DNA of 24,526 nucleotides from positions 1 through 24,526 of the forward strand of contig JANRJF010000354.1 of the NCBI GenBank assembly GCA_033764095.1, given 5' to 3'. The stretch comes from JBDTMT01 sp033764095. GTDB taxonomy: Bacteria; Desulfobacterota; Binatia; HRBIN30; CADEER01. Below the pieces are notes generated by a model, which saw nothing but the letters and a program-made list of their open reading frames with translations, did not search any database and was not told the DNA's origin. A program made the position numbers and the translations under genes. This document shows positions 7,101-13,862 of the stretch, in pieces (within the stretch, counting starts at the first letter, position 1; every line of letters begins with the position of its first letter).

Positions 7101-9217
7101 AGCTCGACGGACCGTGCAGCGACGTCTACCTCCACGACCGCGTCACCGGCTTCACCCGCCGCGTCAGCCTGGCGCCGGACGGCGCTGCCGCCGACAGCGA
7201 GTCAATCGCTCCGGCGATTTCGGCGGACGGTCAGGTCGTCGCCTTCGAGAGCGCCGCGAGCAATCTGGTCGCCGGCGACACCAATCTCGGCTGTGCGACC
7301 AGCGGCGGTCGGGGGATGCGCAACTGCCCGGACGTCTTTGTTGCCGAGCCCGCCGTGCCGGACGGCGATCCGGGCGCGATGCTGGAGCTGCTCGATACCA
7401 GCGTGGCGACGCCGCAGCCGCAACCGATCGCCGCCGCGACGCAGGTGGCGCTGTACGAGCGTTGCGCGGCCTTTCTCACCCCAGAGGCGGCGGCGGGCGC
7501 GGTGCTCAACGGCGACGGCGATCGCGACGACGACGTCGTGCAGCTCTTCTGCGCCCGCGACGATGCTGGGGTCCGTTCGCTCGGCCGCGCCGCCGTGGAC
7601 GTGGCGCTCGGCGCGCGGCTGATCGCGGCGCGGGTGCCGGAAGGCGGCGACGGGCGCGGTCAATTGAACGGCGACCGCGATCTCGACGACATGGTCGTGC
7701 AGGTCGCCGAGCGGCGCGATCCGCAGGCGTGGGTCAACCTCGGCCAGGCCGCCGACCAGATCGCGGTGGACGGCGATGTGGTCGCCTTCCTCACCGATGA
7801 GCGCGCGCAAAGCGAAGACCTTAACGCCGACGGCGACACCGACGACCGCGTCCTCCAGGTCTGGTTTGCCGCGCCGGCCGACGGCGGCAGCGGGCTCGAC
7901 GGCGAGCTGTTCAACACCCATCTCGCCACCGAAGACTTCGTGCTCGGGCGCCGCCTGCTGGCGCTGCGCAGCGACGAGGCGGCGCAGCGCGCCGATATGA
8001 ACGACGATGGCGATCGCGACGACGCGGTGCTGTGGGTACTCGACCTGGCGACGCGCGAGCTGATTTCCACCGGACAGGCCGCGACGCCGTGCCGCTTCGC
8101 CGCCTGCGACGCGCGCCAGCCATATCGGGTGAGCGACGACACCGTGCGCTTCCTGACCCTGGAGCGGGCGCAGGCCGACCAGGACCTCAGCGGCAACGGC
8201 TCCAGCGACGATGTCGTCCTGCAGACCTTCAACCTGCGCCAGCGCGCCCTGCAGGCGGCGCTGCGCCTCGGCGATGCGGGCGGCGCGGCGTCGCCCGGCG
8301 CCACGCGACTGATTGGCGCGCTCAGCGCTGGCATCTGCTCCGACAACGGCGACGCGTGCGTGACCGCGGCGGATTGCACGGGGAACGACGAGCGGCGCGG
8401 CAATGCGGTGTGCTACACGCCGCCCGGCGCTTGTGTCGTCAATCGTCAGAGCGCCTGTATCGTCGACGTGCCGAACGCCTGTCCGGCCTCGCAGTTCTGC
8501 GTGCCGACCGGCCCGCAGCAGGGCAGTTGCTGGGAGCGGCTGGGGCCGTGCGAGCTCGACCAGCAGTGTCCGCTCGGTGCCGTCTGCCGCGCCGCCGAGC
8601 AATCGGCCAACGGTGGCAACGATCCGCTCGACGCCGGCAGCGGCGAGGTGTTCCTCGGCGCCGGAGTGTGCCTCGAGGATCTCGACCGTGACTGCGACGA
8701 CTGCGGTGTGGGCGAGTCGTGCGGCGAGTCCCATGGCAATCCGTCGCGCCGCGTCTGCCAGCGTACGCACGGATCCTGCCGCGCCGACGGCGACTGCCCG
8801 GCCGAGACGCGCTGCGCGCCGCGGCCGCTGGTGGCCGCTGCTGGCGATGCGGATGGCGACGGCCTGGCCGATCCGTTCGACAACTGCCCGCAGCGCGCCA
8901 ATGTCGACCAGCGCGACGACAACGCCAACGGCGTCGGCGACGCGTGCGATGCGACGCTGGCTGATCCGACACCGACCCGCACGGTCGCGCCGACCACGAC
9001 GCCCACGCTGGCACAGACTTCGCCGCCGCCGACGTCCGTGCGCGCCGGCAGCGACGACGACGGCTGCGCGGTCGGGCCCGGTCGGCAGCCACGCGGCGCG
9101 CTGTGGGCTGCTGCCATGCTGGTTCTGCTGCTCGCCGGGCGCCGGCGCGCGGCGCGTCACTCCCGCTCTTCATCGCGACGCAGGATTATCCCTGGAGGCT
9201 CCGGTGCTGAATCGTAG
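4124..9217 (+). CDS. Large secreted surface protein: beta-propeller, calcium-binding repeats, C-terminal sorting tail
   Basis: A 1697-aa protein starting at GTG 4124, the first start that supplies a signal peptide (Arg-rich start, hydrophobic 15-25, likely cleavage around 33-35). An unrecognised domain (about 36-355) precedes Cys-rich segments with C-x-x-D-x-D-C spacing (about 363-457). Seven WD40-like/TolB blades follow, with ISADGR-type motifs near 645, 702, 763, 833, 902, 961 and 1032. Seven D-x-N-x-D-G-D-type acidic repeats (near 491, 559, 1128, 1181, 1232, 1291, 1353) flank the propeller and look calcium-binding. More Cys-rich sequence (about 1404-1565), a thrombospondin type-3-like segment (1574-1610), a Pro/Thr linker (1613-1638) and a DDDGC plus hydrophobic helix plus RRR tail (1644-1675) end it. 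The tail resembles MYXO-CTERM-like sorting signals, implying surface anchoring or processing. About 22 residues follow the Arg cluster, longer than usual. No enzyme activity can be assigned. It overlaps the next gene by 14 nt. Confidence 0.85.
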   Translation: MSPDCRLARCRRVIPWVALAVLAIARGAPPAAASCNQIPGTVNRFRAAVGTVDRPFARPGDWLTIRRGPCDPAAPEFAADPAAHLVTVAFRPPNGPANLVVLAADCAARRDEIAACAARPEIDRVTCAPLAGAVALRDFDGARNLQLRFPDTDALLDDADDDRTPAAADVDRTLAGPAAVIITRADQPLPCGLARTPCADQPDGLIACVDALYATDGECHGALHDTFPSFTALPPSNDFQALCVDPQRTCSGLSSEVRFTVDAAGNLLMPMDWRGVLPQQALPVARLLRVVAAVPAFSGAGARLHVPEGAFLHAYSPAGGLLSPKFEPQVDVTDAERLVLFGTADAPETVLRIARRSPSWRQCSAGAAAGQPCDSDAACPSGTCASATCRGGHADGAQCGGDADCPQGECGTSLFEYRDQQRDGVGPVVVPRFGPGLCQDALGECATDADCANGRCVSYRFSAGQPVSLDGLVDSPDLFITVVPEAIDGIDLNDDGDLRDDVILISDRHTGQRQRIGVRDSEGRAVTRLRDLPFSYPAVAAEGSLTAFLEAEPLQGTGDLNGDGDEFDTILRLYRGDGAAAQDLLADRNLTADAAPLIDGRALALRDGLLWYRHRAADDVPLRLQRVSLASTGTQANGASGRPAISADGRHVAFESDATNLAADAPAGITSYIHDRPNGATTAVRVESESLPAGQPSLRPSLSGDGGTVAVAVEDAAGVPQIFVVERDADDNGVLDEAGGTASHAISAINGELGDRESESPVLSPDARFVAYVSSAGNLQQAQTSKNWQVRVRDRDPERTGVFDDLTREWVANTRGPDELLRGNDQQRTTPAITPDGRFAAFGSFEQNLPKLDINNYCFNPNNTRPTCADVLVADHRDYSIDLVSAATSGEQGNSHSLSPAISADGRYVAFLSYANNLVPGDSNGVADVFVYDRRNRAVERVSVASDGRPGDAHSAGRVAISADGRIITFNSNASTLVPGDQKARCDNDLDGQLDGPCSDVYLHDRVTGFTRRVSLAPDGAAADSESIAPAISADGQVVAFESAASNLVAGDTNLGCATSGGRGMRNCPDVFVAEPAVPDGDPGAMLELLDTSVATPQPQPIAAATQVALYERCAAFLTPEAAAGAVLNGDGDRDDDVVQLFCARDDAGVRSLGRAAVDVALGARLIAARVPEGGDGRGQLNGDRDLDDMVVQVAERRDPQAWVNLGQAADQIAVDGDVVAFLTDERAQSEDLNADGDTDDRVLQVWFAAPADGGSGLDGELFNTHLATEDFVLGRRLLALRSDEAAQRADMNDDGDRDDAVLWVLDLATRELISTGQAATPCRFAACDARQPYRVSDDTVRFLTLERAQADQDLSGNGSSDDVVLQTFNLRQRALQAALRLGDAGGAASPGATRLIGALSAGICSDNGDACVTAADCTGNDERRGNAVCYTPPGACVVNRQSACIVDVPNACPASQFCVPTGPQQGSCWERLGPCELDQQCPLGAVCRAAEQSANGGNDPLDAGSGEVFLGAGVCLEDLDRDCDDCGVGESCGESHGNPSRRVCQRTHGSCRADGDCPAETRCAPRPLVAAAGDADGDGLADPFDNCPQRANVDQRDDNANGVGDACDATLADPTPTRTVAPTTTPTLAQTSPPPTSVRAGSDDDGCAVGPGRQPRGALWAAAMLVLLLAGRRRAARHSRSSSRRRIIPGGSGAES
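9194..9198 (+). promoter_or_regulatory. Ribosome-binding site fixing the start of the dockerin-like gene
   Basis: GGAGG ends 5 nt before GTG 9204, inside the 3' end of the preceding gene. It is the clearest Shine-Dalgarno sequence in the window and chooses GTG 9204, directly followed by a signal peptide, over the long in-frame extension upstream, which is only the shadow frame of the 1697-aa gene. Confidence 0.75.
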
Positions 9218-10373
9218 ATCGCTGGCCGTTGGTGTGTTGATGGGTGTCCTGGCCCTGCCGTTGCGACCCGTCCCTGCCGCGGCGTGTGGCGGCGATTGCG
9301 GCGGTGACTGCGCGGTGTCGATCGACGATCTGGTGAAGGTCGTCGGAATCGCCCTCGGGACGACGGCGCTCGACGCGTGTCCGTCGGCCGACGTCGACCA
9401 GAGCGGCGACGTCGAAGTCAACGACGCCATCGTGGCGGTGGAGTCGGCGCTCAACGGTTGCCCGACTGCCGATCCGGCCACTGCCGCGCTGCTACTGGCG
9501 CGCGGCCTGGCACAGCTGCCGCGCCTGTCGGGAGTAGTCGCCGCCGGCTTGAACGGGCTCGACGAGCACCCGGTGTGTGATCTCGGCGGCACGGTCGACA
9601 GTCCGTGCGAGGACTCGGGCACGGGCATACGCATCAACCACATGCGCGCCGAAGCATGTCGCCTCAACACCAGCGAGGGGCCGCTGCAGCTCGATGGCGA
9701 ATCGACCGCGAAGGGCCCCGGTATGTGTCCCGATGTGCTGTTCCCGAGCAACATCACCTTCGACTTTGGCGGGACCATGGTCCTGCAAGACGAGGCCGGG
9801 ATGGCGCTGCTCAGCACCGAGCTCGACACCCAGATCAAGCTGCTGCGACTCATCATCGGCACGCCGCCGTGCTCGATCAAAGGCGGCGAGGCGACCATCA
9901 ACCGCACGATGACCGTGCACGCGGTGCCGGCGGGGCATTCCCTGCGCTTGGACTTCGACCAGCTCGGCAACCTGAGCGAGTTCGTCGATTTCGTCGGTCG
10001 CTGCGACCTGAACCAGTTGCGGACCACCAGCAACGGCGGCCTGACGATTGCCGACGACTACGGCGCCCGATCGCTACGCCTGGCAACGACGCTGCACGAC
10101 ATGGTGGTCGGCGTCGACGTGCCGAATCGCACCCTCCAATTGGACGGCCTGGTCGAGTCGAGTTGCCTGGGCGGCGAGGTCCGCTTGCGGACCCTGTCGC
10201 CGCTCGACTTCCACCCGGAGCGCTCCTGCTTCACCAGCGGGGTGCTGGCGCTCGGCCTGCCGGCCGGCACGGTCCAGGTCACCATCCGCGCCGACGGCGG
10301 CGTCGAGACCGACACCGACGCCGACGGCATCGCCGACGCCTCCTACCCCTCCTGCCTCGAGCTGCCGCGCTGA
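9204..10373 (+). CDS. Secreted protein with dockerin-like calcium-binding repeat pair
   Basis: A 389-aa protein starting at GTG with a strong GGAGG. A signal peptide (about 1-27, NRRS then LAVGVLMGVLALPL) ends at an Ala-Ala-Ala-Cys junction. Residues 31-86 form a dockerin-type-I-like pair: a degenerate first unit (GDCGGDCAVSIDDLV) and a second unit with the calcium-loop pattern DVDQSGDVEVND (63-74), bounded by Cys residues. The rest has regularly spaced Cys residues and beta-rich sequence but no domain I recognise. The C-terminus holds another Asp-rich stretch (DTDADGIAD). The start overlaps the upstream surface-protein gene by 14 nt, so the two are probably co-transcribed and translationally coupled. 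Both are predicted to leave the cytoplasm and to use calcium. No cohesin is visible here, so calling it a cellulosome part would be unjustified. Confidence 0.8.
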   Translation: MLNRRSLAVGVLMGVLALPLRPVPAAACGGDCGGDCAVSIDDLVKVVGIALGTTALDACPSADVDQSGDVEVNDAIVAVESALNGCPTADPATAALLLARGLAQLPRLSGVVAAGLNGLDEHPVCDLGGTVDSPCEDSGTGIRINHMRAEACRLNTSEGPLQLDGESTAKGPGMCPDVLFPSNITFDFGGTMVLQDEAGMALLSTELDTQIKLLRLIIGTPPCSIKGGEATINRTMTVHAVPAGHSLRLDFDQLGNLSEFVDFVGRCDLNQLRTTSNGGLTIADDYGARSLRLATTLHDMVVGVDVPNRTLQLDGLVESSCLGGEVRLRTLSPLDFHPERSCFTSGVLALGLPAGTVQVTIRADGGVETDTDADGIADASYPSCLELPR

Positions 10374-10397
10374 GCGCCTCGCCGGCGGGCGCCCTGG

Positions 10398-10417
10398 GTG
10401 CGCAGTCCACTGCGCAC
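10398..10417. promoter_or_regulatory. Palindromic operator C (distal site, second locus)
   Basis: GTGCGCAGTCCACTGCGCAC is a 20-bp palindrome with perfect 9-bp arms around CC. Its 18-bp core (10399-10416) fits TGYGCAG-N4-CYGCRCA. Its centre lies 34 bp upstream of site D and about 110 bp before the predicted start of the sigma54 promoter at 10492. A two-base centre favours a DNA operator over an RNA hairpin, but an 8-bp stem with a 4-nt loop is possible. Confidence 0.55.
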
Positions 10418-10431
10418 TTCGCGCCGAGGAC

Positions 10432-10451
10432 CTGTGAAGTGGACTGCACAG
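10432..10451. promoter_or_regulatory. Palindromic operator D (proximal site, second locus)
   Basis: CTGTGAAGTGGACTGCACAG is an imperfect 20-bp palindrome (outer arms CTGTG/CACAG, inner AGT/ACT). Its core TGTGAAG-TGGA-CTGCACA departs from the shared consensus at one base. The centre (10441.5) is 51.5 bp before the GG of the -24 element at 10493. Its inner ten bases are the reverse complement of site C's, so the two can also pair as a long-range stem. Confidence 0.55.
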
Positions 10452-10470
10452 TCGCATCGTGACTGAGCCA

Positions 10471-10485
10471 GGTCGGGGCCCGACC
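10471..10485. promoter_or_regulatory. GC-rich perfect palindrome next to the sigma54 promoter
   Basis: GGTCGGG-G-CCCGACC has 7-bp perfect arms with a single central base. It ends 7 bp before the -24 element and is unrelated in sequence to sites C and D. It could be a second regulator's operator. It could also be a small hairpin ending the upstream transcript, but no T-tract follows. Confidence 0.35.
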
Positions 10486-10491
10486 AGGTCC

Positions 10492-10507
10492 CGGCACGGC
10501 CCTTGCG
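10492..10507 (+). promoter_or_regulatory. Strong candidate sigma54 (-24/-12) promoter
   Basis: CGGCACGGCCCTTGCG fits the consensus TGGCACG-N4-TTGCW except at the first and last bases. GG (10493) and GC (10505) are 12 bp apart as required. The predicted start near 10518 leaves a leader of about 24 nt, with a GGGGTGG tract before the ATG at 10542. Tandem palindromes at about -76 and -110 match the usual place for activator binding. Confidence 0.62.
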
Positions 10508-10541
10508 GTGGTGCCTCTGCGTTCAAATCCGGGGTGGCACG

Positions 10542-10781
10542 ATGCAGGACCGAGAGCTGATCCAGATGGCGGCGTTCAAGTTGCACGAAACCGCGCGTCG
10601 CCTGGAGTGCTTGGCGCGCGAGAGCGGCAGCGCCGAGTTGCGCAAGCGCTTCCGCGCGCTTGCCGCGGAGCTGGTCCACCAGGAGAAGAAACTGCGGCGG
10701 GCGCAGACGGCCACGGCGACCAGCGCGGCGAGCGCCGCGAGCCGTTTTGCGGCGCGGGTGCGGCGCCGCGCCGTCGGCTGA
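10542..10781 (+). CDS. Small helical hypothetical protein
   Basis: A 79-aa protein I do not recognise. Residues 1-53 are strongly predicted amphipathic helix (MQDRELIQMAAFKLHETA onward, rich in Leu, Ala, Arg, Glu), and the remainder is Ala/Arg-rich with a basic tail. There is no signal peptide, membrane span or Cys. ATG 10542 is chosen because a GGGGTGG tract lies a few bases upstream and the start sits about 24 nt after a predicted sigma54 transcript start; the open frame upstream to 10503 would run back into the -12 element. It is the first gene downstream of the best promoter in the window and lies 48 nt before the GMC oxidoreductase. A regulatory or adaptor role is possible but unproven. 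Confidence 0.6.
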   Translation: MQDRELIQMAAFKLHETARRLECLARESGSAELRKRFRALAAELVHQEKKLRRAQTATATSAASAASRFAARVRRRAVG

Positions 10782-10829
10782 GCCGCTCGCCCATCGACTT
10801 TCGCGGCGCCGGTCGAGTAGAAGCCGGCG

Positions 10830-12371
10830 ATGCCGAGTCGGGGGCTCGTCCACGCGCTGCCGCCGTTCGCCGACACCGTCGTGATCGGCGCCGGCACCGC
10901 CGGCGCGGCGGTGGCGGGACTGCTCGCCGCGCGCGGCGACCAGTCGGTGCTGCTGCTGGAGGCCGGGCCGGACTACGGCGCCGCCGACAGCGGCGGCTGG
11001 CCGGCCGAGCTGCTCGATGCGCGCGCCCTGCCGACCACGCACGACTGGGGCTACGACAGCGGCGAGACCTGGCCGCACCGGCGGCTGCCGTTCGAGCGCG
11101 CGCGCGTCGTCGGCGGCTGCTCGGCACACAACGGGTGTGCGGAGATCTGGGGCAGCCGGCTCGACTACGACGGCTGGGTGGCGAGCGGCAATCCAGGCTG
11201 GTCGACCGACGAGCTGCTCCCGCTCTTCGTCGCTGGCGCCGAACGGCTGCGCGTCCGGCGTCCGAGTGCCGCGGAGGTGACGCCGTTCCAGGCCGCCTGT
11301 CTGCAGGCGGCGCCGCGCGCCGGTCTGCCGGTGGTGACCGATCTGAACGACCTCGACGAGGACGTCGGCATCGGCCTCAGTCCGGTCAACATCGTCGATG
11401 GCGTGCGCTGGAACGCCGCCTTCGCCTACCTCGACCCGCAGCGCGGGCGCGGCGCGCTCACCATCTGCGGCGAGACGCTGGTCGATCGGCTGCTCATCCG
11501 CGGCGGGCGTGTGGATGGCGTCGCCGTGCGGCGCGACGGCGCGCCGCGTGCCGTGCGCTGCGGACGCGTCGTGCTGTGCGGTGGCGCCTACGGCTCGCCG
11601 GCGGTGCTGCTGCGCTCCGGCGTCGGCGATCCGGCGGCACTGCGGGCGCTCGAGATCGCCACCGTCGTCGAGCGGCGCGGCGTCGGACGCAACCTGCACG
11701 ATCACCCGGCCACCGGCCTGGTGTTCGCCGGCACGCCGGAGCTGGAGCGCCGCATGCGCGAGTTCGCCGCGCGTCGCTGGATGCCGGAAGAGCAGACCAT
11801 TGCCAAGGCGCGCTCGCGCCGCTGTGCGCGCGGGTTCGACCTGCACATCTTTCCCACCGGCGGCCCGACGCGCGACGGCGGCGGCTGGCTGTGGTGGATG
11901 CCGATCGCCTGCATGACGCCGCGCTCCCGTGGCCAGGTGCGCCTGCGCAGCGCCGACCCGGCCGCCGGGCTCGACATCGACCACGGCCTGCTCACCGATC
12001 CGGGCGGCGACGACCTGCGCGTCCTGCTCGATGGCATCGAGCTCGGCCGCGCCTGGGCGGCGGCCGCGCCGCTCGCCGGGTTGCTCGGAGACGAGACGTT
12101 GCCGGGCGCGGCGCAGGCCGATCGCGCCGCCCTGGCGACCCTCTGCCGCGATTGGATCCAGCACTACTACCACCCGGTCGGCACCTCTCGGATGGGCCCG
12201 GCGAGCGATGCCGACGCGGTGTGCGATGCGCGCGGCCGCGTGCACGGGCTCGACAACGCCTACGTCGCCGACGCGTCGCTGATCCCGATCATCCCGCGCG
12301 CCAACACCAACATGCCGGTGCTGGTGGTCGCGCAGCGCATTGCACAATGGCTGGCCGACGCGTCGTCGTAG
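10830..12371 (+). CDS. GMC-family FAD-dependent oxidoreductase
   Basis: A 513-aa flavoenzyme of the glucose-methanol-choline family, which oxidises alcohols to aldehydes or ketones. The FAD-binding motif VIGAGTAG (18-25) and a ribose-binding acid near E44 open the protein. The GMC signature RVVGGCSAHNG lies near 92-102, GVGRNLHDHP near 285, and the C-terminal catalytic region has YYHPVGTSRMG (His about 448) and PRANTNMP (Asn about 492). Length is normal for the family and no export signal is seen. Substrate cannot be inferred; choline-dehydrogenase-like and mycofactocin-associated members look similar, and no mycofactocin genes lie here. It is 48 nt after the small helical gene and 78 nt before the amidase, probably in one transcript with the amidase and thioesterase. 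Confidence 0.9.
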   Translation: MPSRGLVHALPPFADTVVIGAGTAGAAVAGLLAARGDQSVLLLEAGPDYGAADSGGWPAELLDARALPTTHDWGYDSGETWPHRRLPFERARVVGGCSAHNGCAEIWGSRLDYDGWVASGNPGWSTDELLPLFVAGAERLRVRRPSAAEVTPFQAACLQAAPRAGLPVVTDLNDLDEDVGIGLSPVNIVDGVRWNAAFAYLDPQRGRGALTICGETLVDRLLIRGGRVDGVAVRRDGAPRAVRCGRVVLCGGAYGSPAVLLRSGVGDPAALRALEIATVVERRGVGRNLHDHPATGLVFAGTPELERRMREFAARRWMPEEQTIAKARSRRCARGFDLHIFPTGGPTRDGGGWLWWMPIACMTPRSRGQVRLRSADPAAGLDIDHGLLTDPGGDDLRVLLDGIELGRAWAAAAPLAGLLGDETLPGAAQADRAALATLCRDWIQHYYHPVGTSRMGPASDADAVCDARGRVHGLDNAYVADASLIPIIPRANTNMPVLVVAQRIAQWLADASS

Positions 12372-12449
12372 TAGCGCGCCCCGCCGCGGCCGCATCCATC
12401 CGCGCTGCGTCGCGCCAGGAGGCGGCCACGGTCGGCCGTGGAGAGCGGC

Positions 12450-13859
12450 ATGGCATTTGATCCGCACGTCTCGTTGGTTGCCCTGGCTGCACAGATCCAG
12501 GCCAAGCAGCTGTCGCCGAGCGAGGTACTGCGCGCCTACCTGGCGCGCATCGAGCGCTTCAACGGCGAGCTCAACGCCATCGTCACACTCGACGCCGAGC
12601 GCGCGCTGGTCGAGGCACACGCCGTCGAGCAGCGCCTGGCGCGCGGCGACGAGGTCGGCCCGCTGGCCGGCGTGCCGTTCGCCGCCAAGGACCTCGAGGA
12701 CGTCGGTGGCATGCGCACCACCTACGGCTCGCCGCTGTTCGCCGAGCACGTGCCGGTGCAGGACTCGATCAACGTCGCGCGCCTGCGCGCCGCCGGTGCG
12801 ATCATCCTCGGCAAGACGAACACGCCGGAGTTCGGCTCGTACATGCAGAGCAGCAACCCGGTCTTCGGCGCGACGCGCAACCCATGGAATCTGGAGCGCA
12901 CGCCGGGTGGCTCGAGCGGCGGCGCAGCGGCGGCGCTGGTCGCCGGCCTGGTGCCGCTCGCCACCGCGTCGGACGGGGGCGGTTCGATTCGCCATCCGGC
13001 CGCGTTCACCGGCTGCGTCGGGCTCAAGCCGACCTTCCGGCGTGTCCCGGCGCGTCCCGATCGCACCCTCACCTTCGACGACACCGGTGTCTGGGGGCCG
13101 CTGACCCTCACCGTGCGCGACGCGGCGCGTCTCGCCGACGTCACCTTCGGCCCCGACGAGGAGGATCCCAGCGCGCTACCGCTGCCGGGCGAATCGTACG
13201 AGGCGACGGTCGACCAGCCGCCGCGCCGGCTGCGCATTGCCTGGTGTCCCGACCTCGGCCACTTCGTGCAGCCGGACGTGGCGCGCGAGGTCGATGCGGC
13301 GGCGCGCGTCGTGCAGGCGCTCGGCCACGCCGTCGAGGTGTTCAACGAGCCGATGCCGTTCGTCGGCAAGGCGTGGAGCCTGACCAGCATCGTCAACGAG
13401 TACCTCAAGCACGGCGACGGGCTGGCGACGCCCGACAAGCTCGACCCGATGCTGCGCGAGGGCTTCCTGCGCGCCCGCGAGCGTGCCGCCGACGATCTCG
13501 CCTATGCCTACGCACGGCGCACCGAGCTGGTGCGCTGGACGGCGCGGGCCTTTGCGCGCTTCGACGTGCTGATGATGCCGACGCTGCCGCTGGAGGCCTT
13601 TCCGATCGGTGTGGTGCATCCGACCGAGATCGCCGGCCGGCCGGTGCGCATTCACGACGTCTTCCCGTTCACGCATCCGTTCAACCTCAGCGGACACCCG
13701 GCGCTGTCGTTACCGGCCGGATTCACCGACGCGGGCCTGCCCGCCGCCATCCAGTTCGTCGCGCCGCGCTTCCAGGAAGCGGTGCTGCTGCGGCTCGGTC
13801 GCCAGTTCGAGCTGGCGCGGCCGTGGCCGCTGGCGCCCGACCGCTATCGGAGTCGATAG
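12450..13859 (+). CDS. Amidase-signature family hydrolase
   Basis: A 469-aa enzyme with the complete Ser-cisSer-Lys triad: K80 (PFAAKDLEDV), cis-Ser S155 in GGSSGG (153-158) and nucleophile S179 in SDGGGSIRHPA. It hydrolyses an amide, or possibly an ester or carbamate; the substrate is not deducible. It is not GatA in any obvious way because no gatB or gatC is nearby. I start at ATG 12450 with GGAGAG (12440-12445) upstream; the GTG four codons earlier overlaps that site. The thioesterase starts 3 nt after its stop, so the two are tightly coupled. There is no signal peptide, implying a cytoplasmic enzyme. Confidence 0.9.
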   Translation: MAFDPHVSLVALAAQIQAKQLSPSEVLRAYLARIERFNGELNAIVTLDAERALVEAHAVEQRLARGDEVGPLAGVPFAAKDLEDVGGMRTTYGSPLFAEHVPVQDSINVARLRAAGAIILGKTNTPEFGSYMQSSNPVFGATRNPWNLERTPGGSSGGAAAALVAGLVPLATASDGGGSIRHPAAFTGCVGLKPTFRRVPARPDRTLTFDDTGVWGPLTLTVRDAARLADVTFGPDEEDPSALPLPGESYEATVDQPPRRLRIAWCPDLGHFVQPDVAREVDAAARVVQALGHAVEVFNEPMPFVGKAWSLTSIVNEYLKHGDGLATPDKLDPMLREGFLRARERAADDLAYAYARRTELVRWTARAFARFDVLMMPTLPLEAFPIGVVHPTEIAGRPVRIHDVFPFTHPFNLSGHPALSLPAGFTDAGLPAAIQFVAPRFQEAVLLRLGRQFELARPWPLAPDRYRSR

Positions 13860-13862
13860 GCG

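Noticed and set aside
4967..7135. 722-codon minus-strand open frame, and another at 7202-9160
   Set aside because: Antisense to the surface protein. Composition is Val/Ala/Arg/Asp-rich without signal peptide or motifs; the plus strand carries ordered repeats.
10074..12995. 973-codon minus-strand open frame
   Set aside because: It runs through four plus-strand genes and two intergenic regions, and its product has no recognisable domain. A product of base composition.
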